Shown here: positions 1 through 8,165 of the stretch, piece after piece
Layout of the letters: the number at the start of each line of letters is the position of its first letter
Numbering within the stretch: position 1 is the first letter of the stretch
NCBI GenBank assembly: GCA_027451445.1
Contig: DAIDJG010000409.1
Span: forward strand, 1 to 40,235
Direction of reading: 5' to 3'
From: Singulisphaera sp.
Lineage (GTDB): Bacteria > Planctomycetota > Planctomycetia > Isosphaerales > Isosphaeraceae
DNA: 40,235 nt
Position numbers and translations under genes: made by a program
Notes under the pieces: generated by a model
Databases searched by the model: none
What the model saw: the letters and a program-made list of their open reading frames with translations, nothing else
What the model was told of the DNA's origin: nothing

Positions 1-184
1 CCCGGGCGTGTGGCGGAAGCCTGCACACCCGGAGAATGGATGCATCAGTTGGGCCGCGTCTGGGGGGCTGGTTGGTACTCCCCCGTCAGCCAGTCAAGGA
101 AATTGGCTGGAAATTGTCGACGCGACCTACGGAACGTAAGAATCAACTGGCAAAACCGACGTGACCCCTTACCGGATAATCCTT

Positions 185-267
185 GCCGAAGTGGCGGGGT
201 CGCAAAAGCGGAAGACTCAAAATTCGGTCCTCGCAAAACAGTGCGGGTTCCTTCTTGCCGAACGAAG
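185..267 (+). pseudogene. Degenerate tRNA-Leu-like remnant
   Basis: The first 13 bases (GCCGAAGTGGCGG) are identical to the 5' end of the intact tRNA-Leu at 7348. The anticodon-loop core GACTCAAAAT and the following CGGTCCT also match. The D-arm, variable arm and T-arm carry many changes, and the acceptor and T stems no longer pair, so I do not expect a working tRNA. It may be an old attachment-site duplicate or a decayed extra tRNA copy. Confidence 0.55.
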
Positions 268-347
268 TCTCATTGGTTGACCGTGGCCGGGGGATGCAAC
301 TCGGATCCTTGGTCCTGCGAGTAATACCGTAGCGGTGAGTGACAAGC

Positions 348-422
348 AAGTCGTCATAATCAATAATTATTTATATAATATATATTAAATATAACAATAA
401 ACTTAAAATTCCTATTTTTAAA
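348..422. other. AT-rich intergenic patch
   Basis: This is almost pure A/T (for example TTATTTATATAATATATA) in an otherwise GC-rich sequence. It lies just past the stop codon of the acetylesterase-like gene on the minus strand. No clear hairpin with a U-tract is visible, so a terminator role is only possible. Similar patches occur near 30111 and 30306. The rest of 1-440 holds only the tRNA-like remnant. Confidence 0.6.
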
Positions 423-439
423 CCGACCTGAAACCGCTG

Positions 440-2080
440 CTACGGATGTTCGATGTAATTTCGAGCCAGCAGTTCGCCGAGTGTTACGATGCCGGCGGTG
501 TCGAGGACGAGCTTCTCGCGCTGCGGTGGCAGCTCGAAGGCTTTGACATGAAAGAATGCTGGATCGGTAGTGGCGAGAGCGGCGATGTGGGTCGTGATGT
601 CGATGTTGTTGAGCCCTTTTTCATCGGGAGGCGGCTGCTGGCTCACGTGCCATTTCAAGGACGGCAGTGACAAGTCTTGGCGGCTGCGAGCGACGATTGA
701 TTGCAGCCATTTCGAGGCGTCCTTGCGGTAGGAGTAGAAGGCCATATCGTTTTCGCCGACGTGATAGAAGATGCCGGCCAACTCGACGGGATGACCTTTG
801 TCTTTGAGGTCCTGAATCGCGCCGCGGACAAAATCGATGAAGCTGTCGTAGAGGTGCATATCCTTCGCTGCAGTGCCTTCGGGAGTCCAGTCATTCATTT
901 GCGATCCGCTGTGCGTGAACTTGGCGATCGCGATGTTTACGGGCACTTTGCCGTGCATCGTGTGGGCAAAGCTCAATTCCGGGCCGAACGTGTCGTACGG
1001 GCCTGCAGGTCCGAGCGGTTCCCATCCACTGGACGTTTTGAACCCGCCACCGACGCTGTACTTGAAGGCTATCTGGGGATCGTCGTTCGCGAGCGACTCG
1101 TGACCCTTCAGCGTTTTGAGTTCCTCAGAGAAGGCACGCTCGCCCTCCATGTTGCGATGACCGGCGAGGACGAAGAGTTTGACCGGGCTCCCTTTGGCAT
1201 AAGGCCATATCTTGAGCGGACGCTCGGCCGCGGTCCTCTTTCCGATCGCCCGCAGATAAGAGTCGGCGTAGTTCACGCCGTGCTCGAGTTGGCCCAGCGT
1301 GCCGTAGTGATAATGCAGCCCGCCTTCGCCTCCGATCTCGACGGCGTCATGCGAAGTCGGGATGTACTCGGTGAGCGGATCAGCGGCCGTGACGGCCTTT
1401 TGAGCCGTGCGAATGGCCAGCATGTTATCACGGTTGTCCATGCCCCAGATTGTCTTGGTGCATAGCTCGCCTATGTAGAATTTGAGCTGCGGAGTCTTCA
1501 GATCGCGACGCCAACTTGCGATGAAGTTCGTCAAGTTCTTGGCGTAGGCCGGCCTGAAGTCCTTGTGGAACATGTCGTTCTCGCCCTGATGCCACATGAA
1601 GCCTTCGAGTCGGTAGGCCATGTGCTTGCGATCCAACTCTGCGAGCGCTGAGCGCACATGATCGATGGCCAGTGGATAGAGCTTGAATCCGCCGGGCGTG
1701 TCGGGATTCCAGTCCTCGCCAAGCGTCGTGCCTCCCGACGCGATTTTGATGATGGCGATTGGAGCTTCGATGTTTTGCGACAACCGCCTGCCGAAACTCA
1801 GCTCCGGGCCAAAGGAATCCGTCGTCGGCTGTAGAGCGACCCAGCCATCCGAAGTCTTCATCTGCTCGCGCCCCAGCTTGTAAGAAAACAAGACATTGAC
1901 CTGCGGTTTGTCGAGCCCCACAAACGGCGGGAAGCGCTGAATATCGACGACCCGAGAATGCGTGCCAACCATGTTCGATTGCCCCGCGAAGATGAAGACG
2001 CGCAGCGTTCTGGTGTCGGTATCGGCACAAAAGCCGAGCGTCGGGATCAGTAGCAAAGCCGCGAGAACGAGGTTTTTCAT
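440..2080 (-). CDS. Secreted tandem sialate O-acetylesterase-like (SASA/CE6) protein
   Basis: A 546-residue protein with two SGNH-type SASA domains. I placed the start at the ATG at 2080 because the protein then begins with a signal peptide (MKNLVLAALLLIP, cleavage after GFCA); the longer frame adds 41 unlikely residues. The first domain (about 25-285) has GQSNM near residue 35 and WHQGEND near 162, the expected Ser nucleophile block and His block. The second domain (about 300-540) has GHRNMEG near 308, so the catalytic Ser is Arg, although YHVGEND is kept near 440. Enzymes of this family remove acetyl groups from sialic acid or xylan-type sugars; the substrate here is unknown. It lies 130 bp downstream of the hydroxyproline dehydratase-like gene on the same strand and may share its transcript. 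The second domain is probably non-catalytic. Confidence 0.85.
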   Translation of the reverse strand: MKNLVLAALLLIPTLGFCADTDTRTLRVFIFAGQSNMVGTHSRVVDIQRFPPFVGLDKPQVNVLFSYKLGREQMKTSDGWVALQPTTDSFGPELSFGRRLSQNIEAPIAIIKIASGGTTLGEDWNPDTPGGFKLYPLAIDHVRSALAELDRKHMAYRLEGFMWHQGENDMFHKDFRPAYAKNLTNFIASWRRDLKTPQLKFYIGELCTKTIWGMDNRDNMLAIRTAQKAVTAADPLTEYIPTSHDAVEIGGEGGLHYHYGTLGQLEHGVNYADSYLRAIGKRTAAERPLKIWPYAKGSPVKLFVLAGHRNMEGERAFSEELKTLKGHESLANDDPQIAFKYSVGGGFKTSSGWEPLGPAGPYDTFGPELSFAHTMHGKVPVNIAIAKFTHSGSQMNDWTPEGTAAKDMHLYDSFIDFVRGAIQDLKDKGHPVELAGIFYHVGENDMAFYSYRKDASKWLQSIVARSRQDLSLPSLKWHVSQQPPPDEKGLNNIDITTHIAALATTDPAFFHVKAFELPPQREKLVLDTAGIVTLGELLARNYIEHP

Positions 2081-2210
2081 GGCGATCAAAATTTGCCGAT
2101 GGCGTTTAGGAAGAGGGCTTGGGGACCGTCTAAACCACACTCTCGTTTTCATCGCAGGTTGCGTTCGCGCTGTGCATTGCCGATGAGCCGTCGAACTCTC
2201 CACGGGCGAC

Positions 2211-3314
2211 TCACGAGACCTCGACCACGCATGGGCCGATCACTTCACGGCGCGGTTCGATACCGAGGCCCGGTGTTGTCGAGGCGCGCATGAAACCGTG
2301 GTCGCGTTGCGGGGCGCCGATGGCGTTGCTGACGCCGACGTAGCTGTTGAAGTCGGTGCTCGTGAAGCGAAACTCTTCGGGCGTGCTGTGAGCTAGGTGG
2401 GCGACCGCCGCCGTGGTCACATCGCCGCCCCAACTGTCCTCCAACGTCATTGCAATCCCCATGCTGACGCACAGATCGCGAACCTGCTTCGTCTTAGTGA
2501 GTCCACCGAGCTTGCTGATCTTCAAGTTCACAACGTCCATTGCCAGGTCGGCCTTCGCCCGGAGCAGCATGTCGAGACCATCGACGTTTTCATCCAGCAC
2601 GAACGGATTGTTTGTGTGCCGTCTTACAGCGAGGCATTCTTCATATGTCAGGCACGGTTGCTCGATGTAAACATCAAGGTCGCGAACCGCTCGCGTCACT
2701 CGCATCGCCTCGTGCTGAGTCCAGCCGGTGTTGGCATCGGCAACAAGCCGATCGGTCGGCTGCAGAATCTGCCGCACTTGCCGAATCCGCTCGATGTCCT
2801 GATCGGGCTCGCCTCCAACCTTCAACTGAAACCGCGTGTAACCCTCCGCGCGATATCCCGCGACGTTGCGAGCCATCTCGCCGGGCGCCTGCTGTGAAAT
2901 CGCCCGATAAAGCCGCACACTCTCGCCGAAGCGGCCTCCCATCAGCGCGCACACCGGCAGGCCCGTCGCCTTGCCCAGGATGTCCCAGCACGCAATGTCG
3001 ATCCCCGACTTTACATACGGATGCCCCTTGAGCGCCGCGTCCATCCGATGATTTAGCCTGGAAAGCTCTCGCGGGTCGAAGCCGATCAAATGCGGCCCGA
3101 GTTCTTTCAATCCCGCTCGCACCCCTTCGGCATACGCGGGCAAATAGAACGGACCTAGCGGACAAACCTCGCCGTAACCGACCAGTCCACAGTCGGTCTC
3201 GACACCAACGATCGTGCTGTCGAAGATCGAAACCGATTTTCCGCCCGACCACTTGTATGAGCCTTCCACCAGCGGCAGCTCAATGCGATGAGCAAAGATG
3301 CGGACAATCTTCAC
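2211..3314 (-). CDS. Enolase-superfamily dehydratase, cis-3-hydroxy-L-proline dehydratase-like
   Basis: A 367-residue member of the mandelate racemase/muconate lactonizing enzyme group. I chose the GTG at 3314 because GGAGAG lies 8 bases upstream and the protein then begins VKIVRI like its relatives. Visible active-site elements are K165 in FQLKVGG, the metal ligands D193 (VADANTGW), E218 (YIEQPC) and D241/E242 (VLDEN), and the second lysine in NLKISK around 265-268. Segments such as [11 protein letters not shown] and [10 protein letters not shown] match what I recall of cis-3-hydroxy-L-proline dehydratases, which convert the amino acid to pyrroline-2-carboxylate. Another sugar-acid dehydratase or racemase remains possible. 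The divergent PAS-AraC gene at 3424 is the likely regulator. No reductase for the product is seen in the window. Confidence 0.8.
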   Translation of the reverse strand: MKIVRIFAHRIELPLVEGSYKWSGGKSVSIFDSTIVGVETDCGLVGYGEVCPLGPFYLPAYAEGVRAGLKELGPHLIGFDPRELSRLNHRMDAALKGHPYVKSGIDIACWDILGKATGLPVCALMGGRFGESVRLYRAISQQAPGEMARNVAGYRAEGYTRFQLKVGGEPDQDIERIRQVRQILQPTDRLVADANTGWTQHEAMRVTRAVRDLDVYIEQPCLTYEECLAVRRHTNNPFVLDENVDGLDMLLRAKADLAMDVVNLKISKLGGLTKTKQVRDLCVSMGIAMTLEDSWGGDVTTAAVAHLAHSTPEEFRFTSTDFNSYVGVSNAIGAPQRDHGFMRASTTPGLGIEPRREVIGPCVVEVS

Positions 3315-3345
3315 GGTGGAAGCTCTCCAAAATCGGTTTGGCATC

Positions 3346-3374
3346 TTGAGACACTCGTGCGGCCGCTCGATAAT
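3346..3374 (+). promoter_or_regulatory. Promoter for the PAS-AraC regulator gene
   Basis: TTGAGA at 3346-3351 and GATAAT at 3369-3374 are separated by 17 bases, which fits a sigma-70-type promoter and gives a start point near 3381. The upstream ATG-type frame opening at 3298 would lie before this promoter, supporting the GTG start at 3424. The opposite strand reads TAGAAT at 3378-3373, a possible overlapping -10 for the divergent dehydratase, without a good -35. Confidence 0.5.
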
Positions 3375-3423
3375 TCTAACCGGTGTGACGAACTGCGTTC
3401 TTGCTCAGAAATCATTCCGGACC

Positions 3424-4185
3424 GTGAAACCGCGCACAAAACTGCCCCAGCCCACAGTGTCGCACGAACTGCGTTCCATTGACCTGCATACGTTGCAAGC
3501 GCTGTTCGACCTTGCGCCGGACGTCGCGTTTTTCGTCAAGGACTCGCACGGACGTTATGTCATCGTGAATCAGTCGCTGCTGTCCCGCCACGGACTCCGT
3601 CAACCCGGCGACGCCATCGGCAAGCGCCCGATCGATATCTGTCCCGGCGACTTTGGCCGCATACCCACCGACCAGGATCAACGAGTTCTTCGGACGGGCA
3701 AGCCGCTCGTCGAGCATCTGGAATTGCAGTGGTATCGCCCGCGCGAGCCTGTGTGGTGCCTCACGACAAAACTTCCGCTCCGGGACGACGAGGGAAGAAC
3801 GACCGGCATCATCGGGTTCTCTCGAGACGTTCGCACCCCTGTGCATACCGACGACATCCCACTGGCGTTCGCCAAAGTCATCGCCGAGTTTGAAGAGGCC
3901 CCCTCGATCGAGTGCTCACCCGCAACGCTCGCTGCGCGGTCTCGACTGTCTCCGTCTCACTTCGCCAAACTGACTCGAAGAATCTTCGGCCTGACACCCT
4001 CACAATTCATCGTGAAGTCCCGAATCGCTGCCGGCTCGCGCCTACTCCGCGAAACGAATCAACCAATTGCGGAGATTGCTCAGCTCTGCGGCTACCACGA
4101 CCAAAGTGCCTTCACCCGCGCGTTTCGAGCAGCCTCGGGTCTCACCCCGCTGGAATATCGCCGCCAGGAACGATCGACGGGATGA
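3424..4185 (+). CDS. AraC-family transcriptional regulator with PAS domain
   Basis: A 253-residue regulator from a GTG at 3424; there is no strong ribosome site, and the start is chosen from the promoter position and domain layout. Residues about 20-145 form a PAS fold (FDLAPDVAFFVKDSHG near the start, then the GFSRDV end typical of PAS). Residues about 165-253 form the two helix-turn-helix motifs of AraC proteins, with LAARSRLSPSHFAKL and IAEIAQLCGYHDQSAFTRAF followed by the usual GLTPLEYR tail. It reads away from the hydroxyproline dehydratase-like gene across a 109-bp gap, so control of that gene and of itself is likely. The PAS domain may sense the substrate or another small ligand; no ligand can be named from sequence. 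Confidence 0.85.
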   Translation: MKPRTKLPQPTVSHELRSIDLHTLQALFDLAPDVAFFVKDSHGRYVIVNQSLLSRHGLRQPGDAIGKRPIDICPGDFGRIPTDQDQRVLRTGKPLVEHLELQWYRPREPVWCLTTKLPLRDDEGRTTGIIGFSRDVRTPVHTDDIPLAFAKVIAEFEEAPSIECSPATLAARSRLSPSHFAKLTRRIFGLTPSQFIVKSRIAAGSRLLRETNQPIAEIAQLCGYHDQSAFTRAFRAASGLTPLEYRRQERSTG

Positions 4186-4344
4186 CGCGCGACATGCGAC
4201 TAAGGCCTACTTCGACCACCGTCGGCGATTCGAGACGTGCGTCAGCGTTCCCGCCCAAAACCGTGCGCATTTTTCGGATCGGCTGCATTATTCTCTTGGG
4301 AAGCGAGCGTGTGACAACGCAACCCGGACTGCCAGGGGTACCCG

Positions 4345-5709
4345 ATGAGACCAGTGGACCTTGAAGACCGCTCCGACCTGGATTTGCTCGACCTGTTCGT
4401 CGGGGAGCGTGACGAGGCTGCGTTCGAGGCGCTGACCGAGCGGCATGGCCGGATGGTTCGCGCCGTCTGTGCGCGAGTTCTGGGCGGTCCGTTGCTCGTT
4501 GACGACACCTACCAGGCGGTGTTTCTCGTTCTCGTCTTCCAAGCGCCCAAGGTTCGGCGAAAACTGAACGCGCAGGCCTCACTCGGCCCCTGGTTACATC
4601 GCGTCGCGCGCAATGCGGCGATCCAGGCCAAGCGGGCCGAGTCGGCGCGCAGACGGAGGGAGAACGTGGCGGGTCGTCGTCGACAGGAAGCGTCCGCAAC
4701 CGCCGATGGACCCTGGAGCGAAGCGCTCCCGCTCCTCGACGAGGAAATCCAGAGCCTGCCCGACCGCTATCGCACTGCGCTGATCCTCTGCGACCTCGAA
4801 GACCGGACCCAGCGCGAAGTTGCGGACCGGCTGGGACTCGCGTACGGAACGCTACGACGGCGGCTCGAAGAAGCGCGCGAATTACTGAGATACCGGTTGA
4901 TGAAACGCGGAGTCGCACTCTCCGCGATTCTCATGGCGGAGTTGCTCCGCGACCTCGGTTGCGAGGCGTCGACCGCGCCCTATATCCCGCCTCTGGGCGG
5001 AAGCAACGCCACGAGCTTCATCGGTTCCTGGCCCGCGAAGACCGTGATCCCCGCACGAGCCGGCGTCACGGCGAAGGCGTGCACACTGGGGCGGGCGGTG
5101 GTCCGGTCTCGCCTCCGCTATCATCTGACGGTCTCACTCGCCGGTGCGGTTGGGGTTGCGGTTGCCCTCACGCTCGCGCTCTCACCGTTTGCGGGTGCCA
5201 ACCCACGTCAGGCGGTAGCGTTAGATCCCAAACCGATCGCCGACTCTCCCGCTCCTCCCGATCATGAAACCAGCTTGCCTCAGCTCGCGAATGCCCCCAC
5301 CTCCAGGTCGCCAGGGACGGTCGCCGTTCCGCCGCCGAGGTCTGTTACGGGAAAAATCGACTCCCACTTCGTCGGCGAAATTGCAATCAACGGCGAGGTT
5401 ACACGCTTCGACAACCTTGAAGATTTCGAGCGTGCTCAGAAGCAAATGAGCGGCGCGCTTCCTGGCTTTGCAGCCCCGTTCGCAACGACTGGAGGGAACA
5501 ATCCGGGGTCCCGTCCTTACGGACCGTTCATGCCGCCGAACTCGTTTTCAGGAGGATTTAGCGCCTCAACTGGTTCGCTTACGTTTGAGGTCAAATTGGA
5601 GTGTTGCTGCAAGGATCTCGTAGATCAGATCGGTTCGAAGCCCGCGAGTTGTTGTTGCAAATCCTGTCCGACGTTTCCCGACCCACCGGGCCAACCCTTG
5701 AGGCGCTGA
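4345..5709 (+). CDS. ECF sigma factor with C-terminal membrane extension
   Basis: A 454-residue protein whose ATG is preceded by AGGGG at a 6-base spacing. Residues about 15-95 are sigma region 2 (ending PWLHRVARNAAI). Residues about 125-185 are region 4, with DLEDRTQREVADRLGLAYGT as the DNA-binding helix-turn-helix. A typical ECF factor stops near residue 190; this one continues. A single hydrophobic helix lies at about 261-284, followed by a Pro/Ser-rich stretch and a tail with two CCC clusters (residues about 420-422 and 436-438, plus C441). The layout suggests a membrane-tethered sigma factor whose tail lies outside the cytoplasm. No separate anti-sigma gene is adjacent; the downstream gene at 5753 encodes an exported protein and is probably co-transcribed. 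Confidence 0.88.
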   Translation: MRPVDLEDRSDLDLLDLFVGERDEAAFEALTERHGRMVRAVCARVLGGPLLVDDTYQAVFLVLVFQAPKVRRKLNAQASLGPWLHRVARNAAIQAKRAESARRRRENVAGRRRQEASATADGPWSEALPLLDEEIQSLPDRYRTALILCDLEDRTQREVADRLGLAYGTLRRRLEEARELLRYRLMKRGVALSAILMAELLRDLGCEASTAPYIPPLGGSNATSFIGSWPAKTVIPARAGVTAKACTLGRAVVRSRLRYHLTVSLAGAVGVAVALTLALSPFAGANPRQAVALDPKPIADSPAPPDHETSLPQLANAPTSRSPGTVAVPPPRSVTGKIDSHFVGEIAINGEVTRFDNLEDFERAQKQMSGALPGFAAPFATTGGNNPGSRPYGPFMPPNSFSGGFSASTGSLTFEVKLECCCKDLVDQIGSKPASCCCKSCPTFPDPPGQPLRR

Positions 5710-5752
5710 CGCCGGCTCCCCCGTGCGCGAAAACCGAAATCGAGGTGATCCA

Positions 5753-6925
5753 GTGACGGTCTTGACGCTCACCGTCTGTCTCGCACTTTACGCCGAGGTT
5801 CTGAAAAACGAAGAGGAATCTGTGGCCGATTCGATCCAGTTGCGCGGCGGTGAAACCGTCGTGGGCACCATCCTGGAACGCTCGCCCAAGGAAGGACTGT
5901 CGCTCATCGTTCGCCGGGCCTGGGCCAAGCAAACGGTGCCTGCGCTTTACGAGAGCTGGGAAAAACAAGAAGCAGCCGTTGTGCGTAGGGCGTCGGAAAC
6001 CCACCGCAGCCGTCTGGAGTCGTGGAAACGCGACCGATCGGCCAACCCGGAACCGGATGACCGAGTGTCTCGTTGGATCGAGGCTGAGCTTGCCCGACTC
6101 GATGCCCGCGATGCCGAGCCAACACAACTTATGATCGTGTGTGTAAAACCGGCTGAAGTCCGCCAGGTCACGCGCCGACCGACGGAGATGAGCCGACTTC
6201 TGCGGCTCGCCTGGCGCTGCCGGTTTGCGAATCCGGAGAAGTCAACGGTCGGCGCACTGCAGGAAGAACTGCGCGACCGTGGGCTCGACACAGAAGGCCG
6301 GGAGCAAGTGAGCCTTGACGACCTCCTCCCCCCTCAACCGGAGTCGGAAGACCACTGGCTGGCTCGTCGCGCCGCCACCGAGGTGGCCCACGACCGTGGA
6401 CTGCGATTTGTCACCCTCGGCCCGATGTTGATGCCTGAGCCTGGATCCAACATCCCGCAGTTTCGCGGTTTTCCCGCGGCGATGAGTGCCGGAGCGGCGG
6501 GCATCCCAGGTTTTCGCGACGGCCAGGAGATGATTGATCGTCAGCTCCGCGCGGTCGTGGAGCGGAAGCGAGTCGGCGCGGTCGTGACGCGACACTCGAA
6601 CAGCAGCGATCTCGATGCAGTGACCGCCGAGATCACCCTCTGGGTCCGCCTCGCGAACGGCCGTTGGAAAGCTTGGGCTAAGGGTTCCGCGACGGTCCGC
6701 GCTGCCGAGCTTAAACCGGACGAACTCAGCAACCAGGGCGACAACGTTCAGATTCAGACCTCCTTTTCCTTCAGCCAATCGTTCGGCTTCGGGCCAGGGG
6801 GGACACACTATTCCGAGACACGCCAATCCCACCCCAACCTGGGCGCAGCGACGCGCAAAGCACAGAGCGAGGCAAAGGCGGCATTCCTCAAGGAAATGGG
6901 AACGCTGGAGCTGAAGGTTGATTAG
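5753..6925 (+). CDS. Exported protein of unknown function, linked to ECF sigma gene
   Basis: A 390-residue protein I cannot assign to a family. The GTG at 5753 is chosen because GAGGTG lies 5 bases upstream and the protein then opens with a short hydrophobic export signal (VTVLTLTVCLALYA). The GTG at 5723 in the same frame has no ribosome site. Residues about 70-120 are charged and helical (many Glu, Arg, Trp). The middle has DDLLPPQPESEDHWLARR, and the 330-350 region is rich in Ser, Phe and Gly. It starts 43 bp after the membrane-extended sigma factor, suggesting one operon, perhaps with the exported protein as signal source or target. No catalytic motif is visible. Confidence 0.7.
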   Translation: MTVLTLTVCLALYAEVLKNEEESVADSIQLRGGETVVGTILERSPKEGLSLIVRRAWAKQTVPALYESWEKQEAAVVRRASETHRSRLESWKRDRSANPEPDDRVSRWIEAELARLDARDAEPTQLMIVCVKPAEVRQVTRRPTEMSRLLRLAWRCRFANPEKSTVGALQEELRDRGLDTEGREQVSLDDLLPPQPESEDHWLARRAATEVAHDRGLRFVTLGPMLMPEPGSNIPQFRGFPAAMSAGAAGIPGFRDGQEMIDRQLRAVVERKRVGAVVTRHSNSSDLDAVTAEITLWVRLANGRWKAWAKGSATVRAAELKPDELSNQGDNVQIQTSFSFSQSFGFGPGGTHYSETRQSHPNLGAATRKAQSEAKAAFLKEMGTLELKVD

Positions 6926-6945
6926 GCTCGAACGGCCAGAAGAGT

Positions 6946-7000
6946 AGGGCCGGCCGTTGCTGGCCGCGCAAGGGGAATTCCGGCCGGCATAGCCGGCCCT
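6946..7000. terminator. GC-rich inverted repeat after the sigma operon
   Basis: AGGGCCGGC at 6946-6954 is perfectly complementary to GCCGGCCCT at 6992-7000, with shorter GGCC-rich pairs inside. It lies 21 bases past the stop codon at 6925. It could stop transcription or be a member of a dispersed repeat family; there is no U-tract. The remaining sequence up to 7259 shows nothing I can name. Confidence 0.45.
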
Positions 7001-7259
7001 GGTGCGCCTGTAAGTCTGTTTGGTCCGAGACGGGGAAAGCCCTCTTCAGGTACGCTCGCTCGGGCCTGTAACCGTATTGGAGTCGATCCTTGAGGACTGC
7101 ACGATTATTCCTCGATGTCGCAACGTATTCCTGTGGACTGAATCGTGTCATTGAACTGCTCGCGAAGTCCGAGTGATCGCCGCCTGCGCGACCCGGGCTC
7201 CAGGCGGCTTGTGCCCTGGCACAATTCGGACACATACCCTGGCAACGTCACGCTCGCTT

Positions 7260-7268
7260 TGCTACAAT
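7260..7268 (+). promoter_or_regulatory. Extended -10 element upstream of tRNA-Leu
   Basis: TGCTACAAT is an extended -10 (TG, one base, TACAAT), placing the start point near 7275 and giving a leader of about 73 bases before the tRNA. The -35 position (TGGCAA at 7240-7245) matches the consensus only weakly. Confidence 0.4.
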
Positions 7269-7347
7269 CTGTCGCCGTGACGTTGAAGGCCGGAAACGGC
7301 CGTAAGTCCAACGCCGCAACGCAAGTGCAACGTCACCGCAACGTATA

Positions 7348-7430
7348 GCCGAAGTGGCGGAATGGCAGACGCGCCGGACTCAAAATCCGGTCCTGGCAAC
7401 AGGGTGTGGGTTCAAGTCCCACCTTCGGTA
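7348..7430 (+). tRNA. tRNA-Leu (anticodon CAA)
   Basis: A complete 83-base type II tRNA. The acceptor stem GCCGAAG (7348-7354) pairs with CTTCGGT (7423-7429), with discriminator A at 7430. The anticodon stem is CCGGA/TCCGG around the loop CTCAAAA, with anticodon CAA at 7381-7383. A long variable arm CCTG/CAGG and the T-arm GTGGG-TTCAAGT-CCCAC are intact. CCA is not encoded. It decodes UUG. The 3' part from 7367 on is repeated at 11145, which makes this the likely attachment site of the following island. Confidence 0.95.
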
Positions 7431-7444
7431 CTATGATGGCGTCA

Positions 7445-7463
7445 TCCATCAAACCCTGATGGA
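7445..7463 (+). terminator. Stem-loop downstream of tRNA-Leu
   Basis: TCCATCA, a 5-base loop AACCC, and TGATGGA form a perfect 7-bp stem 15 bases after the tRNA. Only a weak T-run (ATTTTCG) follows at a distance, so termination or 3' processing is possible but not certain. Confidence 0.35.
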
Positions 7464-7703
7464 CGGCGTCATTTTCGTTGGTACGCAGCGCGGTTATGAC
7501 GAACGGCCGTGTCAGATTGGCAGAGGCTGCACTCGTGCCCTTCGTCGACCGCCAGTTCAACATGGGAATGGGCGACTCCCTCGAGGCTTTCGTTCAGGAC
7601 GAGGCTCGGCAACGAAACCGGACCTTCGCACGGGGCAACGCGCGGGCGAAGAAGACCGTACGCCGGAGCCGTCCGCAAACCCAGCGAGAACGAGGAGTGA
7701 ACG

Positions 7704-8165
7704 ATGCCACACACCGGGCGGCCGAAGCCGGGACCCAAAACCACGAGACCGGTCGCGAATGGTCCGGCAGGCGAGAAGCGAACCAGAACGCCCAAATCAA
7801 CTCCCACATCTGACCCTGCGCACTCGAACCTCCCGGAGCGAGAGGTGTTGACGCTCGCCGAGGCGTCGTCGTACTTGCGATTGCCCGAAGCCGACGTGAT
7901 CGGCGCAACCACGACGCAAGGATTACCGGGTCAACTGGTGCCCGGTGAGTGGCGGTTCCTCAAAGATGCCATCCGGCAATGGCTGAGTTCCAGTCAGCCG
8001 ACCGCCGAGATGCGGCAAAGGGCCATTCTCAACCTGGCTGGCAAGTGGAAGGACGATCCGGACATTGAAGGGATGGTCGAAGACGCGATGCGACGGCGTG
8101 GGAGACTGCCCGGCTCTGACGGTACGTACGCGGGGTGTCGACCAGCCGAAGACGAGAATGCCTGA
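7704..8165 (+). CDS. Helix-turn-helix antitoxin of a VapBC-like pair
   Basis: A 153-residue protein; its ATG has AGGAG 6 bases upstream. The first 45 residues are basic and Pro/Thr-rich. Residues about 48-95 look like an excisionase/MerR-type helix-turn-helix domain (LTLAEASSYLRLPEADV, then WRFLKDAIRQWL). The C-terminal part (about 104-135, AGKWKDDPDIEGMVEDAMRRR) resembles the short toxin-wrapping segment of antitoxins. Its TGA overlaps the toxin start as TGATG, so the two were translationally coupled. It would repress its own operon and block the PIN toxin. With the toxin gene broken, this copy may be an orphan. Confidence 0.65.
   Translation: MPHTGRPKPGPKTTRPVANGPAGEKRTRTPKSTPTSDPAHSNLPEREVLTLAEASSYLRLPEADVIGATTTQGLPGQLVPGEWRFLKDAIRQWLSSSQPTAEMRQRAILNLAGKWKDDPDIEGMVEDAMRRRGRLPGSDGTYAGCRPAEDENA

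Noticed and set aside
3298-3423. Longer N-terminus for the PAS-AraC regulator
   Set aside because: It would begin upstream of the predicted promoter and overlap the start of the divergent enzyme gene; the added 42 residues show no domain.
7478-7703. Plus-strand frame ahead of the VapBC-like antitoxin
   Set aside because: Part of the product (FVDRQFNMGMGDSLEAFV) looks protein-like, but the frame has no start signal, its 3' end overlaps the antitoxin in another frame, and I could not match it to a family.
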